A stretch of DNA of 64,000 nucleotides. It comes from Nitrospira tepida (GTDB taxonomy: Bacteria; Nitrospirota; Nitrospiria; Nitrospirales; Nitrospiraceae). The stretch lies in contig NZ_OX365700.1 of the NCBI RefSeq assembly GCF_947241125.1, forward strand, positions 1,830,001 to 1,894,000. Direction: 5' to 3'. A program made the position numbers and the translations under genes. Below are positions 55,420 to 64,000 of this stretch, one piece after another. Under the pieces are notes generated by a model. That model was not told where the DNA came from. It did no database searches and saw only the letters and a program-made list of their open reading frames with translations. Numbering within the stretch: the first letter of the stretch is position 1; each line of letters starts with the position of its first letter.

Positions 55420-55674
55420 ATGGCAACCGTCAACTGGCGAGACCATATCGTATGCGACCCGCAGGTGCTCGGAGGAAAACCGGTCCTGAAGGGCACACGG
55501 CTTGCGGTTGAGTTTGTGCTCGATCTTCTGGCGGCGGGGTGGGATCGGGCCGAGATCCGTGAGAATTATCCGAACTTAACTGAGGAGCGGGTCCGCGCGG
55601 TCCTCGCCTACGCGGCCGAGACCTTCCGTGAGGAACGGTTTTACCTGTTGCCCCCAGCCGGCAGACCGGCATGA
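55420..55674 (+). CDS. DUF433 antitoxin-like protein
   Basis: An 84-aa protein of the DUF433 family, with the diagnostic GGKPVLKGTRLAVEFVLDLLAAGW (in pieces) and a winged-helix-like C-terminus. These are usually antitoxins paired with DUF5615 PIN-like toxins. The purine run GGGGGG before ATG 55420 acts as ribosome site; an ATG 21 nt upstream is an alternative. Its stop overlaps the next gene start (ATGA). Confidence 0.85.
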   Translation: MATVNWRDHIVCDPQVLGGKPVLKGTRLAVEFVLDLLAAGWDRAEIRENYPNLTEERVRAVLAYAAETFREERFYLLPPAGRPA

Positions 55675-56051
55675 CGGACCGCTATCTGGCGAACGAGAAT
55701 TTCCCGGCGGCCATCGTCAGGACGTTGTGAGCAGCCGGGAACGACGTCCTCTATGCCGCGGAGACTCTGATTGCCGCACCGGATGAACAGGTGCTGCGTG
55801 CGGCGCTTGATCAGAACCGCGTCGTACTCACGTTCGATCAGGATTTCGGCGAACTGGTGTTTCATCATCGGCAGCCGCCTTCTCCGGGCGTCGTTCTGTT
55901 CCGCCTGGGCGGGCTGTCGCCGGAAGGGGTACTCGCCTTTTTGAGCACGTTCTTCGATTCGAAACCGACGCTCCGGGGCTTTTTCACCGTGGCCAGCCCA
56001 GGGCACTTCCGGCAAATTCCGATAATCCGCCCAAACACACTGAAGACCTAA
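55671..56051 (+). pseudogene. DUF5615 PIN-like toxin with in-frame TGA
   Basis: The frame starts in the ATGA overlap with DUF433 and reads MTDRYLANENFPAAIVRTL, then a TGA at 55728-55730, then continues in the same frame as AAGNDVLYAAETL ... VVLTFDQDFGELVFHH ... GVVLFRL to a natural stop. One point change (for instance CGA to TGA) would explain it. The PIN-like acidic residues downstream (DQDF) are intact. A protein begun downstream of the stop would lack the first strand. The toxin is probably dead. Confidence 0.8.
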
Positions 56052-56121
56052 CGGTTGACCGCGGGATGGGACGCGTGGATCGGAGAACGTCTCTCGCGTC
56101 ATCGTACCGTCAGATCGCCGC

Positions 56122-56239
56122 GTGACCTCGGATGTCACGGCTCGTGAGACCCACGACCGGCCGGCGCTGCGCAACCTACGGAAAGACAAGGTCCCTGAAC
56201 CCGCCATCTTGTTCTTTGTCCTGTGACCTCGGATGTCAC
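56122..56239. promoter_or_regulatory. two identical 17-bp palindromic sites, 101 bp apart
   Basis: GTGACCTCGGATGTCAC occurs at 56122-56138 and again at 56223-56239. Its outer 5 bp (GTGAC/GTCAC) are inverted repeats; the second copy extends to TGTGAC/GTCACA. They lie 85-200 bp before the secreted Asn/Pro-repeat gene and look like paired operator sites, possibly for looping. They might instead be parts of a repeated element. Confidence 0.5.
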
Positions 56240-56323
56240 ACGCGTTCGGTATCCTGCTCACGATCCTAGCCTCTGTCCTTTCCTCAAGGGGAGAGGCGAC
56301 GGTGAGGGGGAGGGGAGCCACCC

Positions 56324-56689
56324 ATGAAATCTCTCACGCTGGCGGCGGCCCTCATTGTTGTGGCTTGGGCCACGGTAGGATTGGCCGATCAGGGCTTCGA
56401 TGAGAAGTACGAACGAGACTACAACATCTTCAACCCGGCCAATCAGTACCGGCCGGACAATCCGCTCAACCCCGCCAACGCCTACGATTCCAACAATCCG
56501 TTCAATCCCGTCAATCGCTTCGATCCGGGCAATCCCGCGAACCCGATCAACCAATACAATCCGAACAACCCGTTCAATCCGGCCAATCAATTTCGTCCGG
56601 ACAACCCGCTGAACCCGGCCAATCAGTTCAACCCCAACGTCCCCTTTGCGCCGCTGGACGGAGGCGGCGGTCGGAGGCACAAGCGATGA
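56324..56689 (+). CDS. secreted Asn/Pro-rich repeat protein
   Basis: A 121-aa protein with a clear signal peptide (cut after VGLA, residue 21). The mature part from residue 34 is built of 7-8 degenerate 10- to 11-residue units with the pattern N-P-x-N-x-(F/Y)-x-P-(D/N)-N-P, such as FNPANQYRPDNPLNPANAYD. The end is GGGGRRHKR. Such Asn/Pro repeats probably form an extended surface structure. No enzymatic motif. No clear Shine-Dalgarno was seen; an AGGGGAGG lies 10-18 nt upstream. Confidence 0.8.
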   Translation: MKSLTLAAALIVVAWATVGLADQGFDEKYERDYNIFNPANQYRPDNPLNPANAYDSNNPFNPVNRFDPGNPANPINQYNPNNPFNPANQFRPDNPLNPANQFNPNVPFAPLDGGGGRRHKR

Positions 56690-56766
56690 GCGGTGGGAGA
56701 ATGGCTCGCGGTGCGGTAATGGAAAAAGGAGTGGCGACGCAGGGAGAAACGGCCGGCGCTAGTGAG

Positions 56767-57342
56767 CTAGCCCTCAGCCCCGGCCGCTTGCAGCACATAA
56801 TGCAGTTCGCCCTGCAGGCCCAAGCGGTCCGCCCAGTGCCAGAGGTAGTCGAGGTCGAGCTGCAGATGGGGGTTCTTGATGATACCAAGCGCATCCTCGA
56901 AATCATGAGGACGACTGGCCTTGAGTTTCAGAATAATGAGGTCCTCCGGGCTGCACACCCACGCGGACAGGCCGAGGAGGTGCAGGGTTTGTCTCCGAGT
57001 CAGCGCCTGTGCTTCGTGAGAGTCCGCAGAAAAGATCAGGTCGAGTGGAATGCCAGGATGGGAAGGATGGCCCAAACGAAGGACCCGATCCTTGGCCATC
57101 GGGTTCTGCATGATCCACCTCGTGTCGAGCTGGAACCCGCGAGAAAGAAGGGAGTCAGTCACTTCGGCCCGGACAGCTTCCTCGGACAGGACAAGGAGAT
57201 CGATGTCCTGAGTGGCCCGGAGGCGACCCCAGGCGTTCACAGCCAAGGCTCCGATCAGACAATAGGGTGGTGCGGGCTGGGGGAAGGCGTCGAGCACGGC
57301 CCGCAGGTAACTGGCCAATGGATCTTGGTCATCGGGCGGCAT
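56767..57342 (-). CDS. nucleotidyltransferase AbiEii-type protein
   Basis: A 191-aa product with the AbiEii-like core: YCLIGALAVNAWGRLRATQDIDLLV (in pieces), where G-x-L-A-x-x-x-WG and T-x-D-I-D mark the nucleotide-binding and metal sites. The C-terminal half (PEDLIILKLKASRPHDFEDALGIIK, in pieces) is the family's second block. Its start lies within the end of the upstream small gene (14-bp overlap). This is the second nucleotidyltransferase pair within 4 kb. Confidence 0.85.
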   Translation of the reverse strand: MPPDDQDPLASYLRAVLDAFPQPAPPYCLIGALAVNAWGRLRATQDIDLLVLSEEAVRAEVTDSLLSRGFQLDTRWIMQNPMAKDRVLRLGHPSHPGIPLDLIFSADSHEAQALTRRQTLHLLGLSAWVCSPEDLIILKLKASRPHDFEDALGIIKNPHLQLDLDYLWHWADRLGLQGELHYVLQAAGAEG

Positions 57343-57604
57343 CGGCTGTGCCCGAGTCTGACGATAGAGGTTCAGCGGGACGAGTCGGGCGGAACGGGTT
57401 CTCGAATGGAGGAGAAGGCGGGAGCGGCGGATGCCCCAAGGCCTGAGCGCAGGCCCGGGACCATTTCCACATGGCATCCGACAAACGGCAACACAAGAGA
57501 ATGCCTTCCTCCGGTGTAGAAGGATAGTCCGTCGGGCTGATTTGCGCCGCGGTCACGTGGAGCTTCCGCAGCCAGATGGGCGGATTGGCCGGATCGAAAG
57601 CCAT
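57329..57604 (-). CDS. small upstream partner of the AbiEii-type gene
   Basis: A 91-aa product beginning MAFDPANPPIWL. A short, Pro/Ser-rich helical protein with LCCRLSDAMWKWSRACAQALG in the middle. It overlaps the nucleotidyltransferase gene and occupies the same place as the small gene at 53692-54033, though the two are not obviously alike. It may be an antitoxin or unrelated. No clear ribosome site. Confidence 0.5.
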   Translation of the reverse strand: MAFDPANPPIWLRKLHVTAAQISPTDYPSTPEEGILLCCRLSDAMWKWSRACAQALGHPPLPPSPPFENPFRPTRPAEPLSSDSGTADAAR

Positions 57605-57765
57605 GCGGGGATTGTACAGCACCGGCAGGGGAAGACAAAAGCCGGCCTCATTCGCACCGTGATAGGGCGGATGTCTCGGACTCGGAGGGAACGCTTCAAT
57701 GCCGAACGCCAACGTGATGGTAGAACCGATGGGACGGAGCGGGAATAGGACCATTTGTCGCTGGA

Positions 57766-57820
57766 CTGCATATTGATTCAATCAGGAGAAAAGCGTATGC
57801 CTGTCCGGACAGTGAAGGAG
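57766..57820 (+). repeat. 55-bp direct repeat, left copy
   Basis: Contains TATTGATTCAATCAG and, 9 nt later, CGTATGCCTGTCCGGAC. The right copy at 60100-60154 has the same length with about 8 differences. Each copy holds two short palindromes (TTGATTCAA and GTCCGGAC). The copies bracket the IS110 and VapBC genes. Confidence 0.7.
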
Positions 57821-57882
57821 CATCGGACAGGAGCGCGGAGAAAGGGGAGCGCGGAGAATGGAGCGAGCAACTGTCTTGAATG

Positions 57883-59232
<1,350 letters not shown>

Positions 59233-59640
59233 CTAGGGTGTCAGCCATCGGACGGGGATCAGATGCTCGACGGTGTGAAATTCAGGATCGCTCGTCAGGA
59301 CCGTTCCCGACAGACGTCGGGCCGTGGCGACGCAAAAGGTATCCGCGTAGGAGACCGCATGCTCGCTCTTGATCTCCGCCGCGTCTCGCACCAATGGCAG
59401 GTCCACCGCCACCAGCTCGATGGGCAATTGTTCCAGGAGATGGAGGGCTTCAGCGGCGCGGACCGCGCCGACCTTGCGCTTGACGATGTAGAAGAACTCG
59501 CCCCAATTGACCCAGTTGAGAAAGGCCTTGGTCCCTGCCCGTTGTTGTTCATACAGGGCGGCGCGGACCTTTTCCCAACCGGGCTCCTTATGAAAGAGGC
59601 TGACCAGCGCGAAACTATCGAGGACGAGTTTTTTGCTCAC
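59233..59640 (-). CDS. PIN-domain toxin (VapC-like)
   Basis: A 135-aa ribonuclease-type toxin. The four acidic residues of the PIN site are visible: Asp in VLDSFALVSLFHKEPGW, Glu in NWGEFFYIVKRK, Asp in SYADTFCVATA and Asp in TSDPEF. VapC proteins cut tRNA or rRNA when freed from the antitoxin. It starts with GTG and overlaps the upstream antitoxin gene by about 26 bp. Confidence 0.92.
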   Translation of the reverse strand: MSKKLVLDSFALVSLFHKEPGWEKVRAALYEQQRAGTKAFLNWVNWGEFFYIVKRKVGAVRAAEALHLLEQLPIELVAVDLPLVRDAAEIKSEHAVSYADTFCVATARRLSGTVLTSDPEFHTVEHLIPVRWLTP

Positions 59641-59866
59641 GGCGGGCCTCCTCTCGATGCTCGCGACGGAGATCGTCCGTCAAGGAGAACTTGCCGGTGA
59701 GAAAGCCCGTGGCCGCCGCGATGGGATCGTCAGGTGCCGGCGCAATGACCAACCGGCCGCCCTCTTCGAATAACTGGACCTTGCCCCCGGCCTTGAAGCC
59801 AAGCTTGCGGCGAAGTTGCCGGGGAATCAGAATCTGCCCCTTTGAGGAGATTTGGGAGACAGGCAT
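59615..59866 (-). CDS. AbrB/MazE-type antitoxin (VapB-like)
   Basis: An 83-aa protein with a swapped-hairpin AbrB DNA-binding fold (SQISSKGQILIPRQLRRKLGFKAGGKVQL, in pieces) and a charged C-terminus that would wrap the toxin. ATG 59866 is chosen because GGAGG lies 8 nt upstream; an ATG 15 nt earlier is also in frame. It would repress its own promoter together with the toxin. Confidence 0.92.
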   Translation of the reverse strand: MPVSQISSKGQILIPRQLRRKLGFKAGGKVQLFEEGGRLVIAPAPDDPIAAATGFLTGKFSLTDDLRREHREEARREQKTRPR

Positions 59867-60099
59867 GGAAACGTCCTCCATTTCAGGATCAGTATACCGA
59901 GGGCCGGAATCCTGGTCAATTTGTCCGTCTTCGTCGCACCATCCGCTGAACCAGGGGAACAACTATAACCACAGCTTCGACGCATGCTTCGCGGCGGGGA
60001 ATGGGAAAAGATGGAGCGGGCGGGGATGGTGAGGTTTGCTTGGAAGGGAAGGATCAGGCCGATGGGGCATAAGAGGGAAGAAGGTCATTTGTCCAAGAT

Positions 60100-60154
60100 C
60101 TGCGTATTGATTCAATCAGCAAAACAGCGTATGCCTGTCCGGACGTTGAAGAAG
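60100..60154 (+). repeat. 55-bp direct repeat, right copy
   Basis: Near-identical to 57766-57820 in the same orientation. The best-conserved part is TATTGATTCAATCAG followed by CGTATGCCTGTCCGGAC. The 2.3 kb between them hold the IS110 transposase and VapBC. Confidence 0.7.
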
Positions 60155-60252
60155 CCTCTCAGATCCGCTTCCCCTGTGACCCGACCTTGTTTCAACAACC
60201 CTCTTCCAGAGGGAGAGGGCAGGGTGAGGAGGATTTCACGGGTGAGGGCCTC

Positions 60253-60275
60253 TGAAATCACAAATTGTGATTTCA
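60253..60275. promoter_or_regulatory. perfect 23-bp palindrome upstream of the cas genes
   Basis: Two 11-bp perfect arms (TGAAATCACAA and its reverse complement) around a single A. It lies 103 bp before the broken cas3 fragment and 395 bp before full cas3. Its AT-richness, symmetry and length fit the operator of a dimeric regulator for the CRISPR-Cas operon; a terminator is unlikely because no T run follows. Confidence 0.65.
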
Positions 60276-60378
60276 AGTTGGGGTGGTCTTCGGCGCGCCG
60301 TGCTGGCGAATCGGATTCGAGATGAAATCCGGGGCAACCTGAGCGCCTGGGCGTGACGAGGATAAACGAGAGGAAAGC

Positions 60379-60627
60379 ATGAAAGAGGATACGAGCCAAG
60401 AGTTTGTGCGGTGGTTCCAGCAGGCTACAGGCTACAAGCCCTATCCATTCCAGATGCGATTCGCCTGCGCGCCGTTACCCAAACTGGTGAACGTGCCCAC
60501 GGGCCTCGGCAAGACGGCCATGGCGGTGCTGGGATGGCTGTGGCGGAGACGGCTCCATCCCGATGAGGCGGTCCGAAAGGAAACCCCGCGCCGACTGGTG
60601 GACTGCCTACCGATGTGGGTGCTGTAG
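60379..60627 (+). pseudogene. truncated cas3 5' fragment
   Basis: An 82-codon frame that matches the N-terminus of a type I-G/I-U Cas3 helicase: Q-motif-like YKPYPFQMRFA at about residues 19-29 and P-loop VPTGLGKTAMA at about 38-48, then RRLVDCLPMWVL and a stop. The helicase and HD regions are absent. It lies directly before a full cas3 on the same strand, and the protein differs clearly from that gene's start, so it is a remnant of a second, different cas3 rather than a recent duplicate. Confidence 0.8.
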
Positions 60628-60670
60628 CCTCACGGGATATGAATGAAGCAAAAGGGGGGGGACAGACAAC

Positions 60671-63466
60671 GTGGGTACAGCAAACCTTGACTTCGATCAG
60701 CTATTTGAAGATCTCACGGACAACAAGCCGTTTCCGTGGCAGAGAAAGCTTTACGGCGAGTTGGTGCAGAAGCAATTCCGCAGAAAGTGTGATGTCCCTA
60801 CGGGGCTTGGAAAAACCTCGGTCATTGCGGTGTGGCTTCTGTCGCTGGCCCACCACGCGCAGAATGGGTCTCTTGATGGATTCCCGCGCCGACTGGTCCA
60901 TGTGGTGAATCGAAGAACCGTTGTGGATCAGGCAACCCGCGAAGTGGAACATTTGCGAGATGCGCTCACTGGCAAACCCGAACTCCAACCAGTGGCAGAC
61001 GCACTACGAGCCCTTTCGATTCAGCCAGAAGGCCAACCTCTTGCGATCAGCACGTTGCGCGGTCAGTTTGCGGACAACGCTGAATGGCGCAATGATCCCG
61101 CAAGGCCGGCCGTCATTGTTGGCACGGTGGATATGGTGGGGAGCCGCCTGCTCTTCAGCGGTTATGGGTGTGGATTTAAGAGTAAACCGCTGCACGCCGG
61201 CTTTCTTGGACAGGATGTATTGTTCATTCATGATGAGGCCCATCTTGAACCGCCCTTTCAGATGCTCATCACGGCGATTCATGCAGAGCAGGAACGCAGC
61301 CGTGAGCTCCACGTCTTTCACGTCATGGAACTGACCGCAACGTCCAGGACGGACCAGGCGGGCGAGACTTCAATCTTCACCGATGAAGACGTGGAAGATG
61401 AACGTGTGACGAAGCGGCTCGAGGCAAGCAAAAGTCTTCGATTTCATCCTGTGAGAGAGAAGAAGGAGTTGCCAGGTAACGTGATAAAGTTGGCGCTGGC
61501 ATACAAGAACAGCGACAAAGCCATCCTAGTTTTCTTGCGCGAACTTGATCATGTCAAACAAGTGTGCCGTGATCTGGAGAAGGCTAAGCAACAGGTCCAA
61601 ACGCTCACAGGCACCCTCCGCGGATTGGAGCGAGACGAGTTAGCAAAGAAGGACCCAATCTTTGCCCGCTTCATGCCAAGGTCGAGGAAGGAAGTCAAAC
61701 TTGCACAAGGTACCGTGTACCTCGTGTGCACATCAGCCGGAGAAGTTGGAGTGGATATGTCTGCCGACCATATGGTCTGCGATCTCACGCCATTTGACAG
61801 CATGGCTCAGCGTCTTGGCCGCGTGAACCGCTTTGGGGATGGCGAAGCCAGCGTTGACGTTGTGCATGTGGCATCCAAAAAGGGGAAGGAAGTCTCGGAA
61901 GCTGGCAATCCTGGATCGGATAGTGGTGCAACCGATCAAGGAACAAGTCAGGTGGAAGAACATGCTGCGAGTGAGATCCCAGAAGTCGATGAATCAAAAG
62001 AGAAGAACGAGGAGCAGTCGCCGTTTGAAATAGCGATAGAGCGAACTCAGCTGTTGTTGACAAAGCTTCCAAAACAGCCTGATGGTTCTTTCGAGGTAAG
62101 CCCAGCAGCGCTGCGTAACTTGCCAGAGGCAGAACGGATAGCAGCTTTTACTCCTTCGCCAGTGATCTGTCCTGCGACCGACATCCTGTTCGACGCGTGG
62201 GCATTGACATCGGTTCTAGAAAAGCTCCCCGGCAGGCCACCCGTCGCAGATTGGCTGCACGGTGTGGCTGAGTGGGAACCGCCGGAAACCTACGTCGCCT
62301 GGCGCGAGGAAGTCGAGGTATTGACGGACGATCTGCTGGCTCGATGCAAGCCCGAGGATCTCCTCGAAGACTATCCACTCAAACCACATGAATCGCTGCG
62401 GGATCGTTCGGACCGAGTCCGCAAGGAGTTGGAGAATATTGCTGCACGGGAACCGGACTTCTTGTGCTGGCTGCTTGATGCCAATAATGAAATCCGCGTG
62501 CTGAGGACGTGTGAACTTATCCAGAAAGACGAGCAGAAGAAGCCGGTAATTGATCTAAAAAACTGCACAGTGATTCTGCCTCCCAAAGCTGGAGGGTTGA
62601 AAAAGGGCCTGTTGGACGGGGACGAGCCATTTGATGAAAACCACAGTGGCCTCTACGACGTGGCGGAGCAGTGGTGCGACGAGGATCGTCAGTTGAGGCG
62701 ATGTCGGGTCTGGGATAATGCTGAGCCGCCAGCAGGCATGCGGCTTGTGAGAACAATTGATACCTATACAGGCAAGGAAGAGGGAATAGCAGAGGACGAT
62801 GAACAGTACACTCGCCGTTACTGGTACTGGTATGCCCGGCCACGATCTGCAGACGATGATGGCTCACGCACGGCACGTGTGCCACAAGACTTGCAGGAGC
62901 ATCTCCAAACAGTTGAAAACGTAGCGAGGCGATTCGTCACTAAGCTTGGTCTTAAAGAAAAAGAACCAGAAGCCAAGGCTGTTACGCTGGCGGCCAAGTG
63001 GCATGATCTTGGTAAGAACCGCGCGACCTGGCAACGGTCCATTGGCAACCACGACTATCCACGTCAAGTACTGGCAAAGTCGGGTGGTCAGATGCGACCG
63101 ATCGATATCACCACATATCGGCATGAGTTTGGCTCGCTGCTCGAAATGAAAACCCTGGCCGAGTTTCAACAGCTCGACCAGGAAACGCAGGATCTGGTCT
63201 TACATTTGGTCGCTGCGCACCATGGACGGGCTCGTCCTCACTTCCCGGCTGATGAGGCGTTTGATCCCGACCATCCTGAAGAAGACGCCGCTGAACTCGC
63301 CAGGCAAGTGCCTCGCCGCTTTGCCCGCCTGCAACGGAAGTACGGCCGCTGGGGATTGGCATATCTTGAATCGCTGGTGCGGGCTGCTGATGCGCTGGCA
63401 TCACAAGCGCTCGGTTCAGATGGCGTGGTGCAGCAAGCGAATGTCACGGGTAAGGTTGCGCGATGA
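60671..63466 (+). CDS. cas3: Cas3 helicase-nuclease, type I-G (I-U)
   Basis: A 931-aa protein. Walker A DVPTGLGKTS is at residues 41-50, DEAH at 188-191 (FIHDEAHLEPP), the TAT motif in MELTATSRT near 220, and the QRLGRVNR motif at about 380-387. The HD nuclease is at the C-terminus: WHDLGKNRATW (H778-D779) and AAHHGRARPHF (H850-H851). A helicase-first, HD-last order is typical of types I-G/I-U. In interference it unwinds and cuts target DNA recruited by Cascade. It starts at GTG 60671. The stop overlaps csb3 by 4 bp (ATGA). Confidence 0.93.
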   Translation: MGTANLDFDQLFEDLTDNKPFPWQRKLYGELVQKQFRRKCDVPTGLGKTSVIAVWLLSLAHHAQNGSLDGFPRRLVHVVNRRTVVDQATREVEHLRDALTGKPELQPVADALRALSIQPEGQPLAISTLRGQFADNAEWRNDPARPAVIVGTVDMVGSRLLFSGYGCGFKSKPLHAGFLGQDVLFIHDEAHLEPPFQMLITAIHAEQERSRELHVFHVMELTATSRTDQAGETSIFTDEDVEDERVTKRLEASKSLRFHPVREKKELPGNVIKLALAYKNSDKAILVFLRELDHVKQVCRDLEKAKQQVQTLTGTLRGLERDELAKKDPIFARFMPRSRKEVKLAQGTVYLVCTSAGEVGVDMSADHMVCDLTPFDSMAQRLGRVNRFGDGEASVDVVHVASKKGKEVSEAGNPGSDSGATDQGTSQVEEHAASEIPEVDESKEKNEEQSPFEIAIERTQLLLTKLPKQPDGSFEVSPAALRNLPEAERIAAFTPSPVICPATDILFDAWALTSVLEKLPGRPPVADWLHGVAEWEPPETYVAWREEVEVLTDDLLARCKPEDLLEDYPLKPHESLRDRSDRVRKELENIAAREPDFLCWLLDANNEIRVLRTCELIQKDEQKKPVIDLKNCTVILPPKAGGLKKGLLDGDEPFDENHSGLYDVAEQWCDEDRQLRRCRVWDNAEPPAGMRLVRTIDTYTGKEEGIAEDDEQYTRRYWYWYARPRSADDDGSRTARVPQDLQEHLQTVENVARRFVTKLGLKEKEPEAKAVTLAAKWHDLGKNRATWQRSIGNHDYPRQVLAKSGGQMRPIDITTYRHEFGSLLEMKTLAEFQQLDQETQDLVLHLVAAHHGRARPHFPADEAFDPDHPEEDAAELARQVPRRFARLQRKYGRWGLAYLESLVRAADALASQALGSDGVVQQANVTGKVAR

Positions 63467-64000
63467 ACACAAAGTACGACCACGTCATCCGCGTCCGCGT
63501 GGACCCGACAAACCCCGGTCAATTCTTCGCATGCTGCGGGTTATTGGAATTGGCCGAACGTTTATGGAAAGAATGTGAAGGGTGGTTTGAAAAGGGAATG
63601 TTTCATCTTCGCACGTTTGGGGATGGAGAAGATAGAACATTGAGTTCGCTGCTGTGCAAGGTATCAAAGACGCCTCTTAGGCAGATTGACACTGAGGACG
63701 ACTTCTCATCTCCAATGGAGTTACCCACTCCATTCGGGCTACGAATTGATTGGTGGAAAGACGAAGACACGGGTGGGAATCAGCTTAAGGTGTGGGCAGG
63801 AAGCATGCGAAGCGTGCGGATCGCGCGAGCGATGCAAGCCACACTGAGTCGGACTGAGTTACACAACGAAGGCCTATTTGAATACGGTGCCGTCGTGTAT
63901 GACCCACAAGAGCCAGATAAAAAGGTCGAGCCTTTCTACTTCGATGCCCGTCGCGGATCGAATGCCTTAGCGATCGATATTGGGTTCATGCCTGACAGCC
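63463..64000 (+). CDS. csb3: Csb3 (type I-G Cascade subunit), 5' part
   Basis: Starts at ATG 63463, overlapping the cas3 stop, and stays open to the window edge, so the 3' end is outside. The N-terminus HVIRVRVDPTNPGQFFACCGLLELAERLW (in pieces) is the hallmark of Csb3, and the later FYFDARRGSNALAIDIGF is also typical. Csb3 is a Cas8-like subunit found in GSU0052-type operons. The genes expected next are csb1, csb2, cas4-cas1 and cas2. Confidence 0.88.
   Translation, partial: MNTKYDHVIRVRVDPTNPGQFFACCGLLELAERLWKECEGWFEKGMFHLRTFGDGEDRTLSSLLCKVSKTPLRQIDTEDDFSSPMELPTPFGLRIDWWKDEDTGGNQLKVWAGSMRSVRIARAMQATLSRTELHNEGLFEYGAVVYDPQEPDKKVEPFYFDARRGSNALAIDIGFMPDS

Larger units (their letters stand above)
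59867..60378. other. intergenic region before the cas operon
   Basis: About 510 bases without a gene. It contains the right 55-bp repeat (60100-60154), a REP-like CCTCTTCCAGAGGGAGAGGGC stretch (about 60190-60215, itself a short hairpin), and the 23-bp palindrome at 60253-60275. The promoter for the cas operon should lie between the palindrome and 60378. Confidence 0.5.

Noticed and set aside
55728-55730. TGA in the DUF5615 gene read as selenocysteine
   Set aside because: No selenocysteine insertion hairpin was evident after the codon, the family has no Cys there, and a single CGA-to-TGA change is simpler.
56223-56239. Palindrome TGTGAC...GTCACA as a CRP site
   Set aside because: The spacing between TGTGA and TCACA is 9 nt rather than the 6 nt of CRP sites.
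63463-64000. Partial gene after cas3 considered as csx17 (cas8u2)
   Set aside because: Its N-terminus (NPGQFFACCGLLELA) fits Csb3; Csx17 starts differently in my knowledge of the family.

Overview
The window is GC-rich bacterial chromosome. Gene content and order point to a Nitrospira-like member of the Nitrospirota: uppS-cdsA-dxr-rseP-proS in one block, tldD/pmbA, a GAF-containing PilB/GspE ATPase, rtcA, a THEP1-type NTPase, a debranching-type glycosidase, and many short secreted proteins. This assignment is an inference from content; no rRNA or tRNA gene was seen to anchor it.

Layout. 1-5.0 kb is a defence-like accessory segment: two small hypotheticals, a possible HEPN-type protein, a 722-aa ABC/AAA-type ATPase and an XRE regulator. 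5.1-12.7 kb mixes metabolic genes (2OG-Fe(II) oxygenase, GH13 glucosidase, DUF1284) with clear gene decay: an xthA tail, an internally deleted DUF4440 gene, and a polX remnant joined tail-to-tail to a frameshifted, truncated glpD. 12.9-24.5 kb is ordinary chromosome (rtcA, nth, THEP1 NTPase, glycosidase, acetate-transporter family protein, RRM protein, TPR, PilZ, DUF457), with a small reading frame that seems to begin at AUC and a 226-bp MITE-like element. 24.7-33.3 kb is a minus-strand housekeeping block (GspE/PilB-like, proS, rseP, dxr, cdsA, uppS). 33.6-38.1 kb runs on the plus strand (tldD, pmbA, dienelactone hydrolase, two small conserved genes).

38.2-39.9 kb encodes a family 4 uracil-DNA glycosylase interrupted by a 352-aa intein, placed exactly at a cysteine expected to bind the 4Fe-4S cluster. 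40.7-53.1 kb is a type I secretion locus: a lipoprotein overlapping a 2,412-aa RTX protein with an N-terminal lipase-like domain, then HlyB-like and HlyD-like exporters. Both transcription units are preceded by the same 51-bp, identically spaced motif.

53.2-60.2 kb is a toxin-antitoxin and mobile zone: two two-gene nucleotidyltransferase modules, a WYL regulator, a DUF433/DUF5615 pair whose toxin gene carries an in-frame stop, an Asn/Pro-repeat secreted protein, an IS110 transposase with a structured upstream non-coding region, and a VapBC pair. Two 55-bp direct repeats bracket the IS110-VapBC part. 60.2-64.0 kb opens a type I-G (formerly I-U) CRISPR-Cas operon: a perfect 23-bp palindrome, a broken cas3 5' fragment, full-length cas3 with a C-terminal HD domain, and the start of csb3, which runs off the window. 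No CRISPR array lies inside the window.
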